Shown piece after piece: positions 43,716 to 53,521 of a stretch of DNA of 56,364 nucleotides (position 1 is the stretch's first letter; every line of letters starts with the position of its first letter). The DNA comes from Fidelibacterota bacterium. GTDB lineage: Bacteria > Fidelibacterota > UBA8477 > JABMPR01. The notes below the pieces were generated by a model. The model did not search any database. It was not told the DNA's origin and saw nothing but the letters and a program-made list of their open reading frames with translations. The stretch lies in NCBI GenBank assembly GCA_021736185.1, contig JAIPGJ010000005.1:1-56364 (forward strand), in the 5' to 3' direction. Made by a program: the position numbers and the translations under genes.

Positions 43716-46424
43716 ATGACAAAACGCGTTTACACATTTGGGGGTGGAAAAGCCGAAGGAGATGCCTCATTAAAAAATCTTCTTGGTGGCAAGGGAGCCA
43801 ATTTGGCCGAGATGAGTGGCCTGGGTATTCCTGTTCCTGCTGGATTCACAATCACGACTGAAGTTTGTACCGAATACAATAAATTCGGCCGCGACAAAAC
43901 AGTCGAGCTCATCAAAGCTGAGGTAGAGGCTGCAGTAAAAGAAGTGGAGTCAGTGATGGGTGCAAAATTTTGCGATGCCGAGAATCCGCTGCTGCTGTCT
44001 GTCCGTTCTGGTGCTCGTGTTTCCATGCCTGGAATGATGGATACCGTCTTGAATCTGGGTCTTAATGATAGCGCAGTTGAGGCTTTAGCTAAAAAATCAG
44101 GCAATGAACGTTTTGCCTGGGATTCATATCGTCGTTTTGTGCAGATGTACGGTGATGTTGTTTTGGGGATGAAGCCAGAATCCAAAGAAGATATTGATCC
44201 CTTTGAAGAGATCATGGAAGCGCTGAAAGAGGCCAAGGACTACGAACTTGATACCGATTTTAATGTTGAGGATCTGAAAACACTGGTCGTACAATTTAAA
44301 GCTGCCGTCACTAAAAAGACGGGCCACAGTTTTCCTGACAATCCCTGGGATCAGCTCTGGGGCTCAGTGATGGCCGTCTTTGATTCATGGGAAACCCCCC
44401 GTGCAGTTTATTACCGCAGGCTGAATAAGATACCTGGCGACTGGGGTACTGCAGTAAATGTTCAGGCCATGGTTTTTGGTAACATGGGTAACAATTCAGG
44501 TACCGGCGTGGCCTTCACCCGCGATGCTGGAACTGGTGAAGATATGTTTAATGGTGAGTACCTCATCAATGCCCAGGGTGAAGATGTGGTGGCCGGTGTT
44601 CGCACACCCCAGCAGATCACAAAAGTGGGTTCCGAACGTTGGGCTGTTCTGGCTGGTGTCTCTGAAGAAGATCGCGTAAAGGATTATCCTTCATTGGAAG
44701 AGCTCATGCCTGAGATCTATCAAGAGTTGCACGATATTGAACAGAGTCTTGAGGACCATTACAAAGATATGCAGGACATTGAGTTCACCATGCAGGACGG
44801 TAAGCTGTGGATGCTTCAGACCCGCAGTGGTAAGCGAACTGGTTTTGCCATGGTTCGTATTGCCATGGAAATGCTGGATGCCGGCGAGATTGATGAAAAA
44901 GAAGCCCTTATGCGCGTTGCACCCAATAAGCTGGATGAATTACTCCACCCTGTTTTTGAAAAAGAGGCTATGGCCTCAGCCCGTGTTCTGACAAAAGGTT
45001 TGCCAGCATCCCCAGGTGCTGCTACCGGACAGCTGGTCTTTCATGCTGATGAAGCCAACAAATATGAGAACTCAATTTTAGCCAGAATTGAAACTTCACC
45101 GGAAGACCTTGAGGGAATGAATATCGCTAATGGTATTCTGACTGCTCGTGGCGGTATGACCTCTCACGCTGCTGTTGTGGCTCGTGGTATGGGTAAATGC
45201 TGTGTCTCTGGTGCTGGCGCAATAAAAATTAACTATAAAGCCAGAACCCTGACCGTAGATGGTAGTGTCTTCAATGAAGGAGACTGGGTCTCTCTTAATG
45301 GTAGCACGGGTGAAATTTTCGAAGGTAAGATTAAAACCATCGATCCTGAAGTCAGCGGTGCCTTTGGCAAACTTATGGATTTGACCAACAAATTTACCAG
45401 AATGTATGTCCGCACCAATGCCGATACGCCTCGCGAGAGCAAAATCGCCAGAGAATTTGGCGCCAAGGGTATCGGTTTGTGTCGTACCGAGCATATGTTT
45501 TTCGAAGGTGACAAGATTGTGGCCATGCGTGAGATGATTCTTGCTGAAGATCAAGCGGGTCGTGAAGCCGCTCTGGAAAGACTTCTGCCAATCCAGCAGA
45601 AAGATTTCGAAGGCATCTTTGAAGCCATGCAGGATCTTCCTGTGACGGTTCGACTTCTGGATCCACCGTTACATGAATTCGTTCCACATGATGAAAAAGG
45701 TCAGCAGGAAATGGCTGATGTCATGGGCGTTGACTTGAAGGTTATCTCACAAAAAGTTGATGATCTTGCAGAATTCAATCCCATGCTTGGACATCGAGGT
45801 TGTCGATTGGGTAACACCTATCCTGAAATCACGGTCATGCAGACGAAGGCTATTATGGGTGCAGCCCTGGCTCTTAAGGCAAAGGGTATCCATGCTAAAC
45901 CAGAAATCATGATTCCTCTCACTGGAACCCTGGCTGAGATGGAACTTCAAGAGAAAATCGTACGTGATACGATTCAGGTCTTGTTCGAAGAGGTTGGAGA
46001 TTCAGTAGATCACCTTGTGGGAACCATGATTGAGATCCCACGTGCAGCCCTGGTAGCTGATAAAATTGCTACCAGTGCAGAATTTTTCTCATTTGGTACC
46101 AACGATCTAACTCAGATGACCTTTGGTTATTCCCGTGATGATGCAGGAAAATTTCTTCCGGTTTATCTGGAAAAGGGTCTCTTGAAGAACGATCCCTTCG
46201 AGGTACTTGATCAGGAAGGCGTCGGTCAGCTCGTTGAAATGGCTTGTCGCTTGGGAAAACAGACACGACCTGATATCAAGCTTGGCATTTGTGGAGAACA
46301 TGGCGGTGAGCCAAGTTCAGTTGAATTTTGCCACCGAGCCGGTCTTGATTACGTGAGTTGTTCACCTTACCGAGTGCCAATTGCCAGATTAGCAGCAGCA
46401 CAAGCAGCGGCACGCGAACTATAG
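43716..46424 (+). CDS. ppdK: Pyruvate, phosphate dikinase
   Basis: The protein has 902 residues with an AAAGGA ribosome site. The N-terminal ATP-binding domain (about 1-350) includes L-L-G-G-K-G-A-N-L-A-E-M and V-S-M-P-G-M-M-D-T-V-L-N-L-G. The phosphohistidine domain has GGMTSHAAVVARG with His484. The C-terminal PEP-binding barrel (about 530-900) has G-L-C-R-T-E-H-M-F-F, S-F-G-T-N-D-L-T-Q-M-T and K-L-G-I-C-G-E-H-G-G. It interconverts pyruvate, ATP and phosphate with PEP, AMP and pyrophosphate. Length and motifs are standard. A strong terminator follows. Confidence 0.97.
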   Translation: MTKRVYTFGGGKAEGDASLKNLLGGKGANLAEMSGLGIPVPAGFTITTEVCTEYNKFGRDKTVELIKAEVEAAVKEVESVMGAKFCDAENPLLLSVRSGARVSMPGMMDTVLNLGLNDSAVEALAKKSGNERFAWDSYRRFVQMYGDVVLGMKPESKEDIDPFEEIMEALKEAKDYELDTDFNVEDLKTLVVQFKAAVTKKTGHSFPDNPWDQLWGSVMAVFDSWETPRAVYYRRLNKIPGDWGTAVNVQAMVFGNMGNNSGTGVAFTRDAGTGEDMFNGEYLINAQGEDVVAGVRTPQQITKVGSERWAVLAGVSEEDRVKDYPSLEELMPEIYQELHDIEQSLEDHYKDMQDIEFTMQDGKLWMLQTRSGKRTGFAMVRIAMEMLDAGEIDEKEALMRVAPNKLDELLHPVFEKEAMASARVLTKGLPASPGAATGQLVFHADEANKYENSILARIETSPEDLEGMNIANGILTARGGMTSHAAVVARGMGKCCVSGAGAIKINYKARTLTVDGSVFNEGDWVSLNGSTGEIFEGKIKTIDPEVSGAFGKLMDLTNKFTRMYVRTNADTPRESKIAREFGAKGIGLCRTEHMFFEGDKIVAMREMILAEDQAGREAALERLLPIQQKDFEGIFEAMQDLPVTVRLLDPPLHEFVPHDEKGQQEMADVMGVDLKVISQKVDDLAEFNPMLGHRGCRLGNTYPEITVMQTKAIMGAALALKAKGIHAKPEIMIPLTGTLAEMELQEKIVRDTIQVLFEEVGDSVDHLVGTMIEIPRAALVADKIATSAEFFSFGTNDLTQMTFGYSRDDAGKFLPVYLEKGLLKNDPFEVLDQEGVGQLVEMACRLGKQTRPDIKLGICGEHGGEPSSVEFCHRAGLDYVSCSPYRVPIARLAAAQAAAREL

Positions 46425-46792
46425 GTTCTCAACGGAACTGATCTAATTATCTGCCCTCTCAGAGTTTCTGAGGGGGCATTTTTTTTTGGTGTTTGCTATA
46501 TGTTTTAAACCGATGATCTTCGATTTAAAGGTTGTCTCAGACACCACCCCACTAGGGATATCGTCTGATTCGAGGTTTGAAATTTCGCAAACGGGATTAG
46601 TTTAGCAGATTAAGTAAATATTCGCTGTTAATCCTTATGGAGTGGGCTTAAAATATTTGCTAGATTGAGCTACTCCCAGAAGGGGTTCCAAGTTTGAAGC
46701 TCTTGATAACTGAACTAAATAAATGCTTTTGTTGCTTATAATTAGGTGAATTAAGTAGACTATGAATGACTTCTCAATAGATTTGGTGATAT
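46425..46792. other. Non-coding stretch between ppdK and the kinase pair
   Basis: Contains the ppdK terminator at 46452-46487. A potential hairpin is anchored by GAGCT/AGCTC (about 46665-46705). Beyond that nothing is recognised. No riboswitch motif and no ribosome-site-supported small frame was seen. Confidence 0.55.
46452..46487 (+). terminator. Intrinsic terminator of ppdK
   Basis: TGCCCTCTCAGA (46452-46463) pairs with TCTGAGGGGGCA (46467-46478), with one wobble, around a 3-nt loop. A run of nine T bases follows. Confidence 0.92.
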
Positions 46793-48031
46793 ATGAAGCT
46801 GATTAAAAAGCCTGCCCTGGAATCACTAAAAAAGTGGAAAATTTTTGAGCATATCCCAGAAGCTGAGCTAAAGCAAATTCATGCAAAAATAGAATATTGT
46901 CATTACGATCATGAAGAATCCATAATTCGTGAAAATTCAATTGGCGATCATATCTTTGTTTTGGCATCTGGAAAAGTGAGAATTGAGAAGCAAGTCCGGG
47001 AAAATCAATCTGAAGTCCTGGGGTTTTATGATGAAGTGGGTGGACTCTTCGGCGAAATGGCCCTGCTTGAAGATAAACCGCGTAGCGCCGGCATGGTTGC
47101 TGATACGGATTGTGAAGTCCTGGCCGTTTCAAAAGAAGATTTCCTCGAACTTGTCCATTCAGTTCCGCTCTTCACCCTGTCAGTTGCTAAAAATATTTCG
47201 CAATTTCTCAGAGAAACAGATGAACGTCTCATCAATAAGCTAAGAAAAGAAAATGATGAGCTGCGCCACATGAATTACCTCCTCCAGGAAACCCAGGAAG
47301 AATTGATTGGTAAAGAGCGCTTGTCTCTGATTGGTCGCATGGCTTCAACCATTTTGCACGACATGAAAAACCCCATGTCCACCATCGGTGGTTATGCCCA
47401 GCTGATTAAAATGAAAAAACATAGTGCCGAACAACTGGCAAAATATGCCGACATCATTGCCAAACAGGTTATCCAGTTTACCACCATGACCCAGGATCTC
47501 CTCTCCTTCGCGCAGGGTGGTGAGCAAATGCGTTTGAGATCTGTTCAAATGGGCGGGTATCTTCAGGAGTGTTGCGATTCCCTCGTACTGAAATTTGAGG
47601 AACGCGGTATCACCTTTGTTAGAGATCTTAACTTTGAGGGAGAAGTCAGAATAGACAATGGTCGCTTTTTCCGGGTGTTGGAAAATATTGCCAATAATGC
47701 CCTGGATGTGCTTGATTCTGAAGGGACCTTTACGGTTCATAGCATGGAAGTTGAAACTGGCATCCGCATCATTCTGGAAGATAATGGTCGGGGTATGTCT
47801 ACTGAAGTCATGGAAAATGCCTTTAAAGAATTTTATACCTACGGGAAACGCAAGGGTACTGGTTTGGGCCTGGCCATTGTAAAGCGCATTATTGATGAAC
47901 ATGATGGCTTGATATACATCGACAGCGAAGAGGGTGTCGGTTCAAGATTTATCATCGATCTTCCGGCAGTTGGATATAATCTATTGCCAAAATCTAAACA
48001 CCAACTTCCCATCCCTTTTGCCGGGAGTTAA
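46793..48031 (+). CDS. Soluble histidine kinase with N-terminal cyclic-nucleotide-binding domain (first of two)
   Basis: The protein has 412 residues without membrane helices. The CNB domain (about 15-140) has a phosphate-binding cassette F-G-E-M-A-L-L-E-D-K-P-R-S-A-G that keeps Glu and Arg. A helical linker (about 140-175) leads to the phosphoacceptor segment STILHDMKNPMSTIGG with His189. The ATPase domain has N-N-A-L-D-V-L, D-N-G-R-G-M-S and GTGLGLAIVKRI. It is expected to couple cyclic nucleotide level to phosphorylation of an unknown partner; no response regulator is adjacent. The next gene is a close paralogue. Confidence 0.9.
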   Translation: MKLIKKPALESLKKWKIFEHIPEAELKQIHAKIEYCHYDHEESIIRENSIGDHIFVLASGKVRIEKQVRENQSEVLGFYDEVGGLFGEMALLEDKPRSAGMVADTDCEVLAVSKEDFLELVHSVPLFTLSVAKNISQFLRETDERLINKLRKENDELRHMNYLLQETQEELIGKERLSLIGRMASTILHDMKNPMSTIGGYAQLIKMKKHSAEQLAKYADIIAKQVIQFTTMTQDLLSFAQGGEQMRLRSVQMGGYLQECCDSLVLKFEERGITFVRDLNFEGEVRIDNGRFFRVLENIANNALDVLDSEGTFTVHSMEVETGIRIILEDNGRGMSTEVMENAFKEFYTYGKRKGTGLGLAIVKRIIDEHDGLIYIDSEEGVGSRFIIDLPAVGYNLLPKSKHQLPIPFAGS

Positions 48032-48047
48032 ATTTTGATTCCTGCCC

Positions 48048-49235
48048 ATGCGCATTCTTGACCCTCCGCCCTTACAGCTCTTAAAAACTTTAGACCCTTT
48101 CTCACAAATCCATCCAGCAGAGCTGGAAAAAATGAGCAGTCTCATGCAGCGACAGCTGTTCTTCCCTGGAGAAATCCTCATCAAGGAAGGTGCAGTTGCT
48201 ACCCAGTTCTTCATCTTAATAAAGGGTCATCTGGAGGTGGTCAAATCCATCGAAGGTGATAAGCTTGAAGTTCTTAATACGATAAAAAACTCGGGGGAGC
48301 TCTTTGGTGAAATGGCCCTGGTGGAGGATAAACTTCGCAGTGCAGGGATTATTGCTAAAGAAGAGAGTGAAGTTCTGGTTGTCCAAAAAGCAGGATTTCT
48401 GGAGTTGGTTAAGTACTTCCCACAGTTCACCCTTGAGGTTGCCAGAAGTATTTCAAATTACCTGCGCAGAACGGATTCCACGCTTATCGGTTCGCTGGAA
48501 GCTAAAAACAGGGAGCTTAACCGCACCATTGAGCAACTCAAAGCCACACGAGAAGCACTGGTGGAGAATGAGCGCTTATCCATGGTGGGTCGCATGGCTT
48601 CGACGATTCTACATGATTTGAAAAATCCAATGACCACCATTGCGGGATTTGCACAACTCCTAGGGCTTAAAGAGATGCCCTATGAGGAAGTTGTTAAGTA
48701 TACCAAGATCATTTCACAGCACGTTATACAGTTCAATACTCTGGCCCAGGAGCTGCTCTCATTCGCACAGGGGAGTTCAACACTTCAACTGCAGGAAATG
48801 GATTTTCCCGTCTGCATACAGGATACAGTGGCGAGTTTACGCCACCATTTGGAACAGCAGAACATGCAGCTTGTTACTGATTTTCAAGGTGAGGCTGTGA
48901 TTAACATTGACCCGAATAGATTCCATCGAGTTTATGAAAATCTGGCCAATAATGCCATTGAAGCCATGGAGGCAGGGGGCACCCTAAGTCTTTCCAGCCG
49001 ATTGGAGCAGCATCACCTCATTTTGGCAATCTCAGATACGGGTCACGGCATGGAACCAGAAGTTCTTAGCAAAGTCTTTGATGAGTTTTTTACCCATAAG
49101 AAGCATGGGGGGACGGGTTTGGGATTGGCTATTGTGAAAAGTATAGTGGCTGATCATCAGGGTAAAATCGAGGTCGGGAGCAAATTAAACCAGGGAACAA
49201 CTTTCACTATTACACTCCCCGTTCTGCAGGACTGA
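48048..49235 (+). CDS. Soluble histidine kinase with N-terminal cyclic-nucleotide-binding domain (second of two)
   Basis: The protein has 395 residues with the same layout as the upstream gene. Its CNB cassette is F-G-E-M-A-L-V-E-D-K-L-R-S-A-G. The phosphoacceptor segment is STILHDLKNPMTTIAGFAQ, with His189 at the same residue number as its neighbour. The ATPase motifs are N-N-A-I-E-A-M, D-T-G-H-G-M-E and GGTGLGLAIVKS. It starts 16 bp after the first kinase and is probably co-transcribed. The pair looks like a tandem duplication that has diverged. Dimer mixing between the two is possible. Confidence 0.9.
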   Translation: MRILDPPPLQLLKTLDPFSQIHPAELEKMSSLMQRQLFFPGEILIKEGAVATQFFILIKGHLEVVKSIEGDKLEVLNTIKNSGELFGEMALVEDKLRSAGIIAKEESEVLVVQKAGFLELVKYFPQFTLEVARSISNYLRRTDSTLIGSLEAKNRELNRTIEQLKATREALVENERLSMVGRMASTILHDLKNPMTTIAGFAQLLGLKEMPYEEVVKYTKIISQHVIQFNTLAQELLSFAQGSSTLQLQEMDFPVCIQDTVASLRHHLEQQNMQLVTDFQGEAVINIDPNRFHRVYENLANNAIEAMEAGGTLSLSSRLEQHHLILAISDTGHGMEPEVLSKVFDEFFTHKKHGGTGLGLAIVKSIVADHQGKIEVGSKLNQGTTFTITLPVLQD

Positions 49236-49243
49236 AACAGCAC

Positions 49244-50020
49244 TCAAGCTGGACGGGGTCGGGTGAATACCCAGGATGACACCTCGGAATCATTTCTCGA
49301 GAATTTATATTCAGCCAGGTTGAAGGCCTTCAGCTGTTCTGGATTATCAAATTTATTTTGAATAATATAATCTGCCATCATGCCTCGAGCCCATTTGGCA
49401 AAAATGGAAATGACCTTTGCTTTCCCGTTTTCAACTTCCTTGAATTCGATATGGATGACAGGTGCTTTTATAGCCCCAAAATCCACAACCCGAGCATATT
49501 CCTTTGATGCCAGGTTGATCAGAGCTGGAGACGGGTCTGTTTTTATTTCTTTATTAATTGCCTGGGTAATTCGCCTATCCCAGAATTGATACAGGTTGTC
49601 TCCACGCTTGGTTTTGAGCGCTGTTTTCATCTCCAGCCGATAGGGTTGGATCAAATCCAGTGGACGCAAATAGCCATAAAGACCGGATAGAATTCTCAGG
49701 TGGTGCTGTGCAAAGTGAACTTGATCTGAATCATAGGTATTGACCCGCATGTGCCGGTAAACATCGCCGGTAAATGCGAACAGGGCCTGTTTGGCATTCT
49801 CAAGATCAAAGGGCGGTTTGAAGGCTTTGTAGCGGGAAATATTGAGATCGGCCAGTTTCTCACTGATGGACATTAAGTCCATGAGCTCAGACTTTTTATA
49901 GCGCTTCAGCTGCATGATTAAATGCCTGCTCTGGCTCAACATGTCTGGAATTGTAAAAAGTTCAGTTGGGGCGGGGTCGTCAAAATTGACACTTTTAGCA
50001 GGTGAGATGAGAGTAATCAT
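49244..50020 (-). CDS. yaaA: Peroxide stress protein YaaA
   Basis: The protein has 258 residues. It has the YaaA/DUF328 features: M-I-T-L-I-S-P-A-K-S at the start, K-L-A-D-L-N-I-S-R-Y, A-L-F-A-F-T-G-D-V-Y, L-R-I-L-S-G-L-Y-G-Y-L-R-P-L-D and L-A-S-K-E-Y at about residue 175. In E. coli the protein limits intracellular iron during peroxide stress and binds DNA. It is convergent with the second kinase gene, with an eight-base gap. Length is typical. Confidence 0.92.
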   Translation of the reverse strand: MITLISPAKSVNFDDPAPTELFTIPDMLSQSRHLIMQLKRYKKSELMDLMSISEKLADLNISRYKAFKPPFDLENAKQALFAFTGDVYRHMRVNTYDSDQVHFAQHHLRILSGLYGYLRPLDLIQPYRLEMKTALKTKRGDNLYQFWDRRITQAINKEIKTDPSPALINLASKEYARVVDFGAIKAPVIHIEFKEVENGKAKVISIFAKWARGMMADYIIQNKFDNPEQLKAFNLAEYKFSRNDSEVSSWVFTRPRPA

Positions 50021-50062
50021 TTCTATTCCAGTTTATCCTTTGCTACGGTGATGGCTGCTCAA

Positions 50063-50701
50063 TTAATCACAAAATCCTTGTACCAGCTCAACTGCGGCTG
50101 GCGCTGTTGGGGCATATCCATCGGCCCCAATACTCTGGGAAAATTCGCGACTGACCGGTGCTCCCCCGATGAGAATTTTGGTTCCATTTAAGTCAGAACT
50201 GCTTCTAAATGCCTGAACCACTTCCTTCATATTATTCATGGTGGATGATAGCAGGGCAGAGACGCAGACGATGGAGGCCTGGTGTTGGGAAGTTGCCTCG
50301 AGAAATTTTTGAGCTGGTACATTTACTCCCAGATCGATAACATCAAACCCAGCTCCAACCAGCATGATTCGAACCAGGTTTTTACCAATATCATGCATAT
50401 CCCCCTTCACCGTACCAATAATGACTGTATGCCGCTGACGGGCTTCTGAATTTCCAACCAGGTGAGGCTTCAGGATGTCGATGGCGGTTTGCATGGCCTG
50501 CGCTGACATGAGCACTTGAGGCAGAAACATTTCATTGCGTTTGAATCGATCGCCAACAATAGCCATCCCAGGCAGAAGCTGCTCATCCAGAATATGTTGA
50601 CTGTTGACTCCGGTACTGAGTAATTGGTTTACCGCTGTAGAAATGGAAGCCACATTACCCATAATGATAGCTTGTTGGATGGAATCAGGTGTGATAGTCA
50701 T
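50063..50701 (-). CDS. Corrinoid (B12-binding) methyltransferase protein
   Basis: The protein has 212 residues. An N-terminal helical cap (about 1-85) precedes the B12-binding Rossmann-like domain with the cobalt-ligand motif G-D-M-H-D-I-G-K-N, then V-I-D-L-G-V-N-V-P and I-L-I-G-G-A-P-V. This is the MtaC/MtbC/MttC-type architecture. It should carry a methyl group on a corrinoid between two methyltransferases. Its ATG directly follows the upstream TAA with no gap, so the pair is translationally coupled. The methyl donor is unknown. Confidence 0.9.
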   Translation of the reverse strand: MTITPDSIQQAIIMGNVASISTAVNQLLSTGVNSQHILDEQLLPGMAIVGDRFKRNEMFLPQVLMSAQAMQTAIDILKPHLVGNSEARQRHTVIIGTVKGDMHDIGKNLVRIMLVGAGFDVIDLGVNVPAQKFLEATSQHQASIVCVSALLSSTMNNMKEVVQAFRSSSDLNGTKILIGGAPVSREFSQSIGADGYAPTAPAAVELVQGFCD

Positions 50702-51757
50702 TTACTTCAGCTCTCTGTGAGCGACCTTGTACATCGCAATTAAATTTTCTGGTTGGCAGTAGGAGGCAACCACATTGCTGGTGCCCAAAATAAAGCCACC
50801 GCCCCGTCTGGCATCCCGGATCAAATTTCGGGTTGTATTCTCAACTTCCTTTACATCGCCATTGGCGAGCAAGTCTACATCAATATTTCCCATAAAAGCG
50901 AGATCTTTTCCGTATTGCGCTTTAAGTGTAGGGATATCCATGTTTGCATTGGGATCACATGACTGTAAAACATCAATACCGCAATCAATGAGGTCGGGAA
51001 TGACCGTCCGAAGATCCCCATCAGAATGAAAGAATACAGGTACTCCCTGCTTTTTGATTTCCCCTACCATGTTTTTTAGGATGGGAAAGTAGTCTGCACG
51101 TAAATATTCCGGGTCAACAAATGTCCCGGTATTGAAGGCCAGATCATCAGCAATAAGTATGGCGTCAGCGCCTGCTTTGGCACTCATTATCGCCAGGGAC
51201 AGATTGGTTTCAATCAGTTTCTCAAAATACCTTTTCATGGTATCCCGGGCTTGGATGGTCCACATCATGAACCGTTCGAATCCCAGCAGCTCATAGCCCA
51301 GATCAAAACCTGCATTCAAGGTTGCCAGGACAAAGAAATCGGTAGTCTCTTTCCAGCGCTTAACCTGGCTGGAGTCAAAACGACTCACATCAGGTGGTCT
51401 CCAGGCTTCCAGCGCTTCGGGACTCTGTGCAATGGATTCAACAAGTTGAACCGTGGCATCAGGTGGCTGGGTATAGGTTGCGCCCCAGAAATCTTTAAAG
51501 ATTTCAGTACCCCAATCATCATGAATCCCTAGAATTTCTACAGGTGGACCTAAAACACGAGCACCTACAATATCTGCCCCCAGAAGTTCACGAATTCTCT
51601 GATGATTCAAAAAATAGGCATCGGGACCCTGGTCATAATTTTCGCCTAAAACCGCCTTGATAATAACATCAGTGTAGCCCCCTCCAATTTCGCCAATGGG
51701 GACTCTGGTTGTCTCTATCCTGTTTATTGCCGAGAAAACGTTATCTCTTCCAGTCAT
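50702..51757 (-). CDS. Uroporphyrinogen decarboxylase-family methyltransferase
   Basis: The protein has 351 residues with the TIM-barrel layout of the UroD/MtaA-MtbA family. Features include T-T-R-V-P-I-G-E near the start, A-D-A-I-L-I-A-D-D-L-A-F, V-F-F-H-S-D-G-D-L-R and L-Q-S-C-D-P-N-A-N-M-D. The H-x-D/C pattern suggests a zinc-type corrinoid methyltransferase rather than a haem-pathway enzyme. The zero-gap partner is a corrinoid protein, so it probably moves a methyl group to or from that protein. A third, substrate-specific methyltransferase is not in the window. Confidence 0.83.
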   Translation of the reverse strand: MTGRDNVFSAINRIETTRVPIGEIGGGYTDVIIKAVLGENYDQGPDAYFLNHQRIRELLGADIVGARVLGPPVEILGIHDDWGTEIFKDFWGATYTQPPDATVQLVESIAQSPEALEAWRPPDVSRFDSSQVKRWKETTDFFVLATLNAGFDLGYELLGFERFMMWTIQARDTMKRYFEKLIETNLSLAIMSAKAGADAILIADDLAFNTGTFVDPEYLRADYFPILKNMVGEIKKQGVPVFFHSDGDLRTVIPDLIDCGIDVLQSCDPNANMDIPTLKAQYGKDLAFMGNIDVDLLANGDVKEVENTTRNLIRDARRGGGFILGTSNVVASYCQPENLIAMYKVAHRELK

Positions 51758-51996
51758 GGGCTCAAACTAATAGAAAAGGATAATTGGGGATAGTAGATAG
51801 TTTGGAAAAGAATGATCTCCCGAATAGGGGAGTTGTTCTTCTCATGGGCTGAATATTCTTCTGTCAATTGGAATAAATCTTCGGTATTAAAAAATAATAG
51901 AGTAATCTTTGTGGCTGATGGGTGAGTTCAAAAAAAATAACTGAAACCTTTCCACTCATCCGGCATAAAAAGCTGTGACAAATAATTGGAGTTCAT

Positions 51997-53430
51997 ATGA
52001 AAAAACAAATGCTACTAGTTACACCCCTCATACTTATCGCTCTTCTGCTTCCGACCAATTTGAGCGCGTCTGACATCGGAGTCGCCAAAGCGTTGAGCAA
52101 TGCCTATGCAGATATTGCCGAGCAAGTCTCACCCTCCGTCGTGACCATTACCAGTGAGCATGTGTACAAGCACCCCGCCATGGATCAATACAAGAACTTT
52201 CAGGACATGCTGCCCAAACAATTCTGGCCATTTCTGCCTGAAGGGGATCGTGAAATGAAAAGTACTTCTCTGGGCTCAGGCATCATCATCAGTGAAGATG
52301 GCTATATTCTTACCAATAATCATGTTGTGGAAAAAGGTGAAAACATAAAAGTCCAAATCTCGGACAATAAAGAATATGACGCAGAAATAATCGGAGCAGA
52401 CCAACCAACTGACGTCGCCTTGATAAAAATTGATGCGAAAGGTTTAAGACCCATAAAAATGGGCGACTCGGATAAAATCAGAGTTGGCGAATGGGTCCTG
52501 GCTGTAGGGAGCCCCTTTTCAGGCAGTTTGTCCCAGACAGTGACGCAGGGAATTATCAGCGCTACCGGTCGTTCTGCTGTTGGCCTGAATGACTACGAGA
52601 ATTTTATTCAAACTGATGCAGCCATCAATCCTGGTAACTCCGGTGGAGCCCTGGTGAATCTCGATGGAGAGCTCATCGGGATGAATTCAGCGATTGCCTC
52701 AAGGTCTGGCGGTTATCAGGGGATTGGTTTTGCCATTCCCATTAATTTAGTCAATCGAATTATGGAAGATCTGCGAGCCACTGGTCGTGTGACTCGCGCC
52801 TGGCTCGGTGTATATATTCAAGCCGTTGATGCAACCATGGCCAAAAATCTGGGTATGGATATAGCCAAGGGCGCGCTGGTCCAGGATGTGGCGTCCGGGA
52901 GTCCAGCGGAAGATGCAGGTATTAAACAACTTGATGTGATTATAGAGTTTGATGGACACGAGGTGGAGAATTCAGGGAAATTACCCATTCTGGTGTCTAC
53001 ACAGCGACCCAATGAAAAGAAAAAATTGAAAGTCCTGCGGGATGGCAAAATTAAAACCATCACAGTAAAACTAGGCGAATTACCAGAGGAGGTGACGGCA
53101 GCCGGACCCTTTGAACCAGAAAAATCTGATATTGGCTTGACTGTGGAGACAGCCACTCAGGAGCGCTTACGTTTTTACAACCTGTCCCAGGTAGATGAAG
53201 GCGTTTTAGTCACCGCTGTTGACCGTGACAGTGAAGCCTTTAAGAAAAATATCCGTGCCGGTCAGCTCATTCAAAAGATGGGACCCAATGTGAGAAACTT
53301 ATCGAAAGTCAGCACCAGGGAAGCCTTTGAAAAAAATCTGAGGAACTACCAACCTGGCGACACCATATTGCTTCTGGTGAGGCGGGATAACTCCAACACA
53401 TTTTTTGTTGCTCTCAATGTCCCTGATTAA
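51997..53430 (+). CDS. DegP/HtrA-type periplasmic serine protease
   Basis: The protein has 477 residues with a signal peptide ending near L-S-A-S. The protease domain (about 40-265) has catalytic His109 in LTNNHVV, Asp139 in P-T-D-V-A-L-I and Ser215 in N-P-G-N-S-G-G-A-L. Two PDZ domains follow (about 270-360 and 385-475), marked by A-W-L-G-V-Y-I-Q and S-P-A-E-D-A-G. It degrades or refolds misfolded envelope proteins, in keeping with the many outer-membrane proteins encoded here. GGAG precedes the ATG. A terminator lies downstream. Confidence 0.95.
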   Translation: MKKQMLLVTPLILIALLLPTNLSASDIGVAKALSNAYADIAEQVSPSVVTITSEHVYKHPAMDQYKNFQDMLPKQFWPFLPEGDREMKSTSLGSGIIISEDGYILTNNHVVEKGENIKVQISDNKEYDAEIIGADQPTDVALIKIDAKGLRPIKMGDSDKIRVGEWVLAVGSPFSGSLSQTVTQGIISATGRSAVGLNDYENFIQTDAAINPGNSGGALVNLDGELIGMNSAIASRSGGYQGIGFAIPINLVNRIMEDLRATGRVTRAWLGVYIQAVDATMAKNLGMDIAKGALVQDVASGSPAEDAGIKQLDVIIEFDGHEVENSGKLPILVSTQRPNEKKKLKVLRDGKIKTITVKLGELPEEVTAAGPFEPEKSDIGLTVETATQERLRFYNLSQVDEGVLVTAVDRDSEAFKKNIRAGQLIQKMGPNVRNLSKVSTREAFEKNLRNYQPGDTILLLVRRDNSNTFFVALNVPD

Positions 53431-53481
53431 ATGGCTGGATTGCTAGTCTGATCTATAAAATATCACTTTCCTCCAAACCAC

Positions 53482-53521
53482 GAGACCCCGGGTACTTCAC
53501 ATGTATCTGGGGTCTCTTTCA
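53482..53521 (+). terminator. Intrinsic terminator after the HtrA gene
   Basis: GAGACCCC (53482-53489) pairs exactly with GGGGTCTC (53509-53516) around a 19-nt loop, followed by TTTC and a T-rich stretch. Confidence 0.75.
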
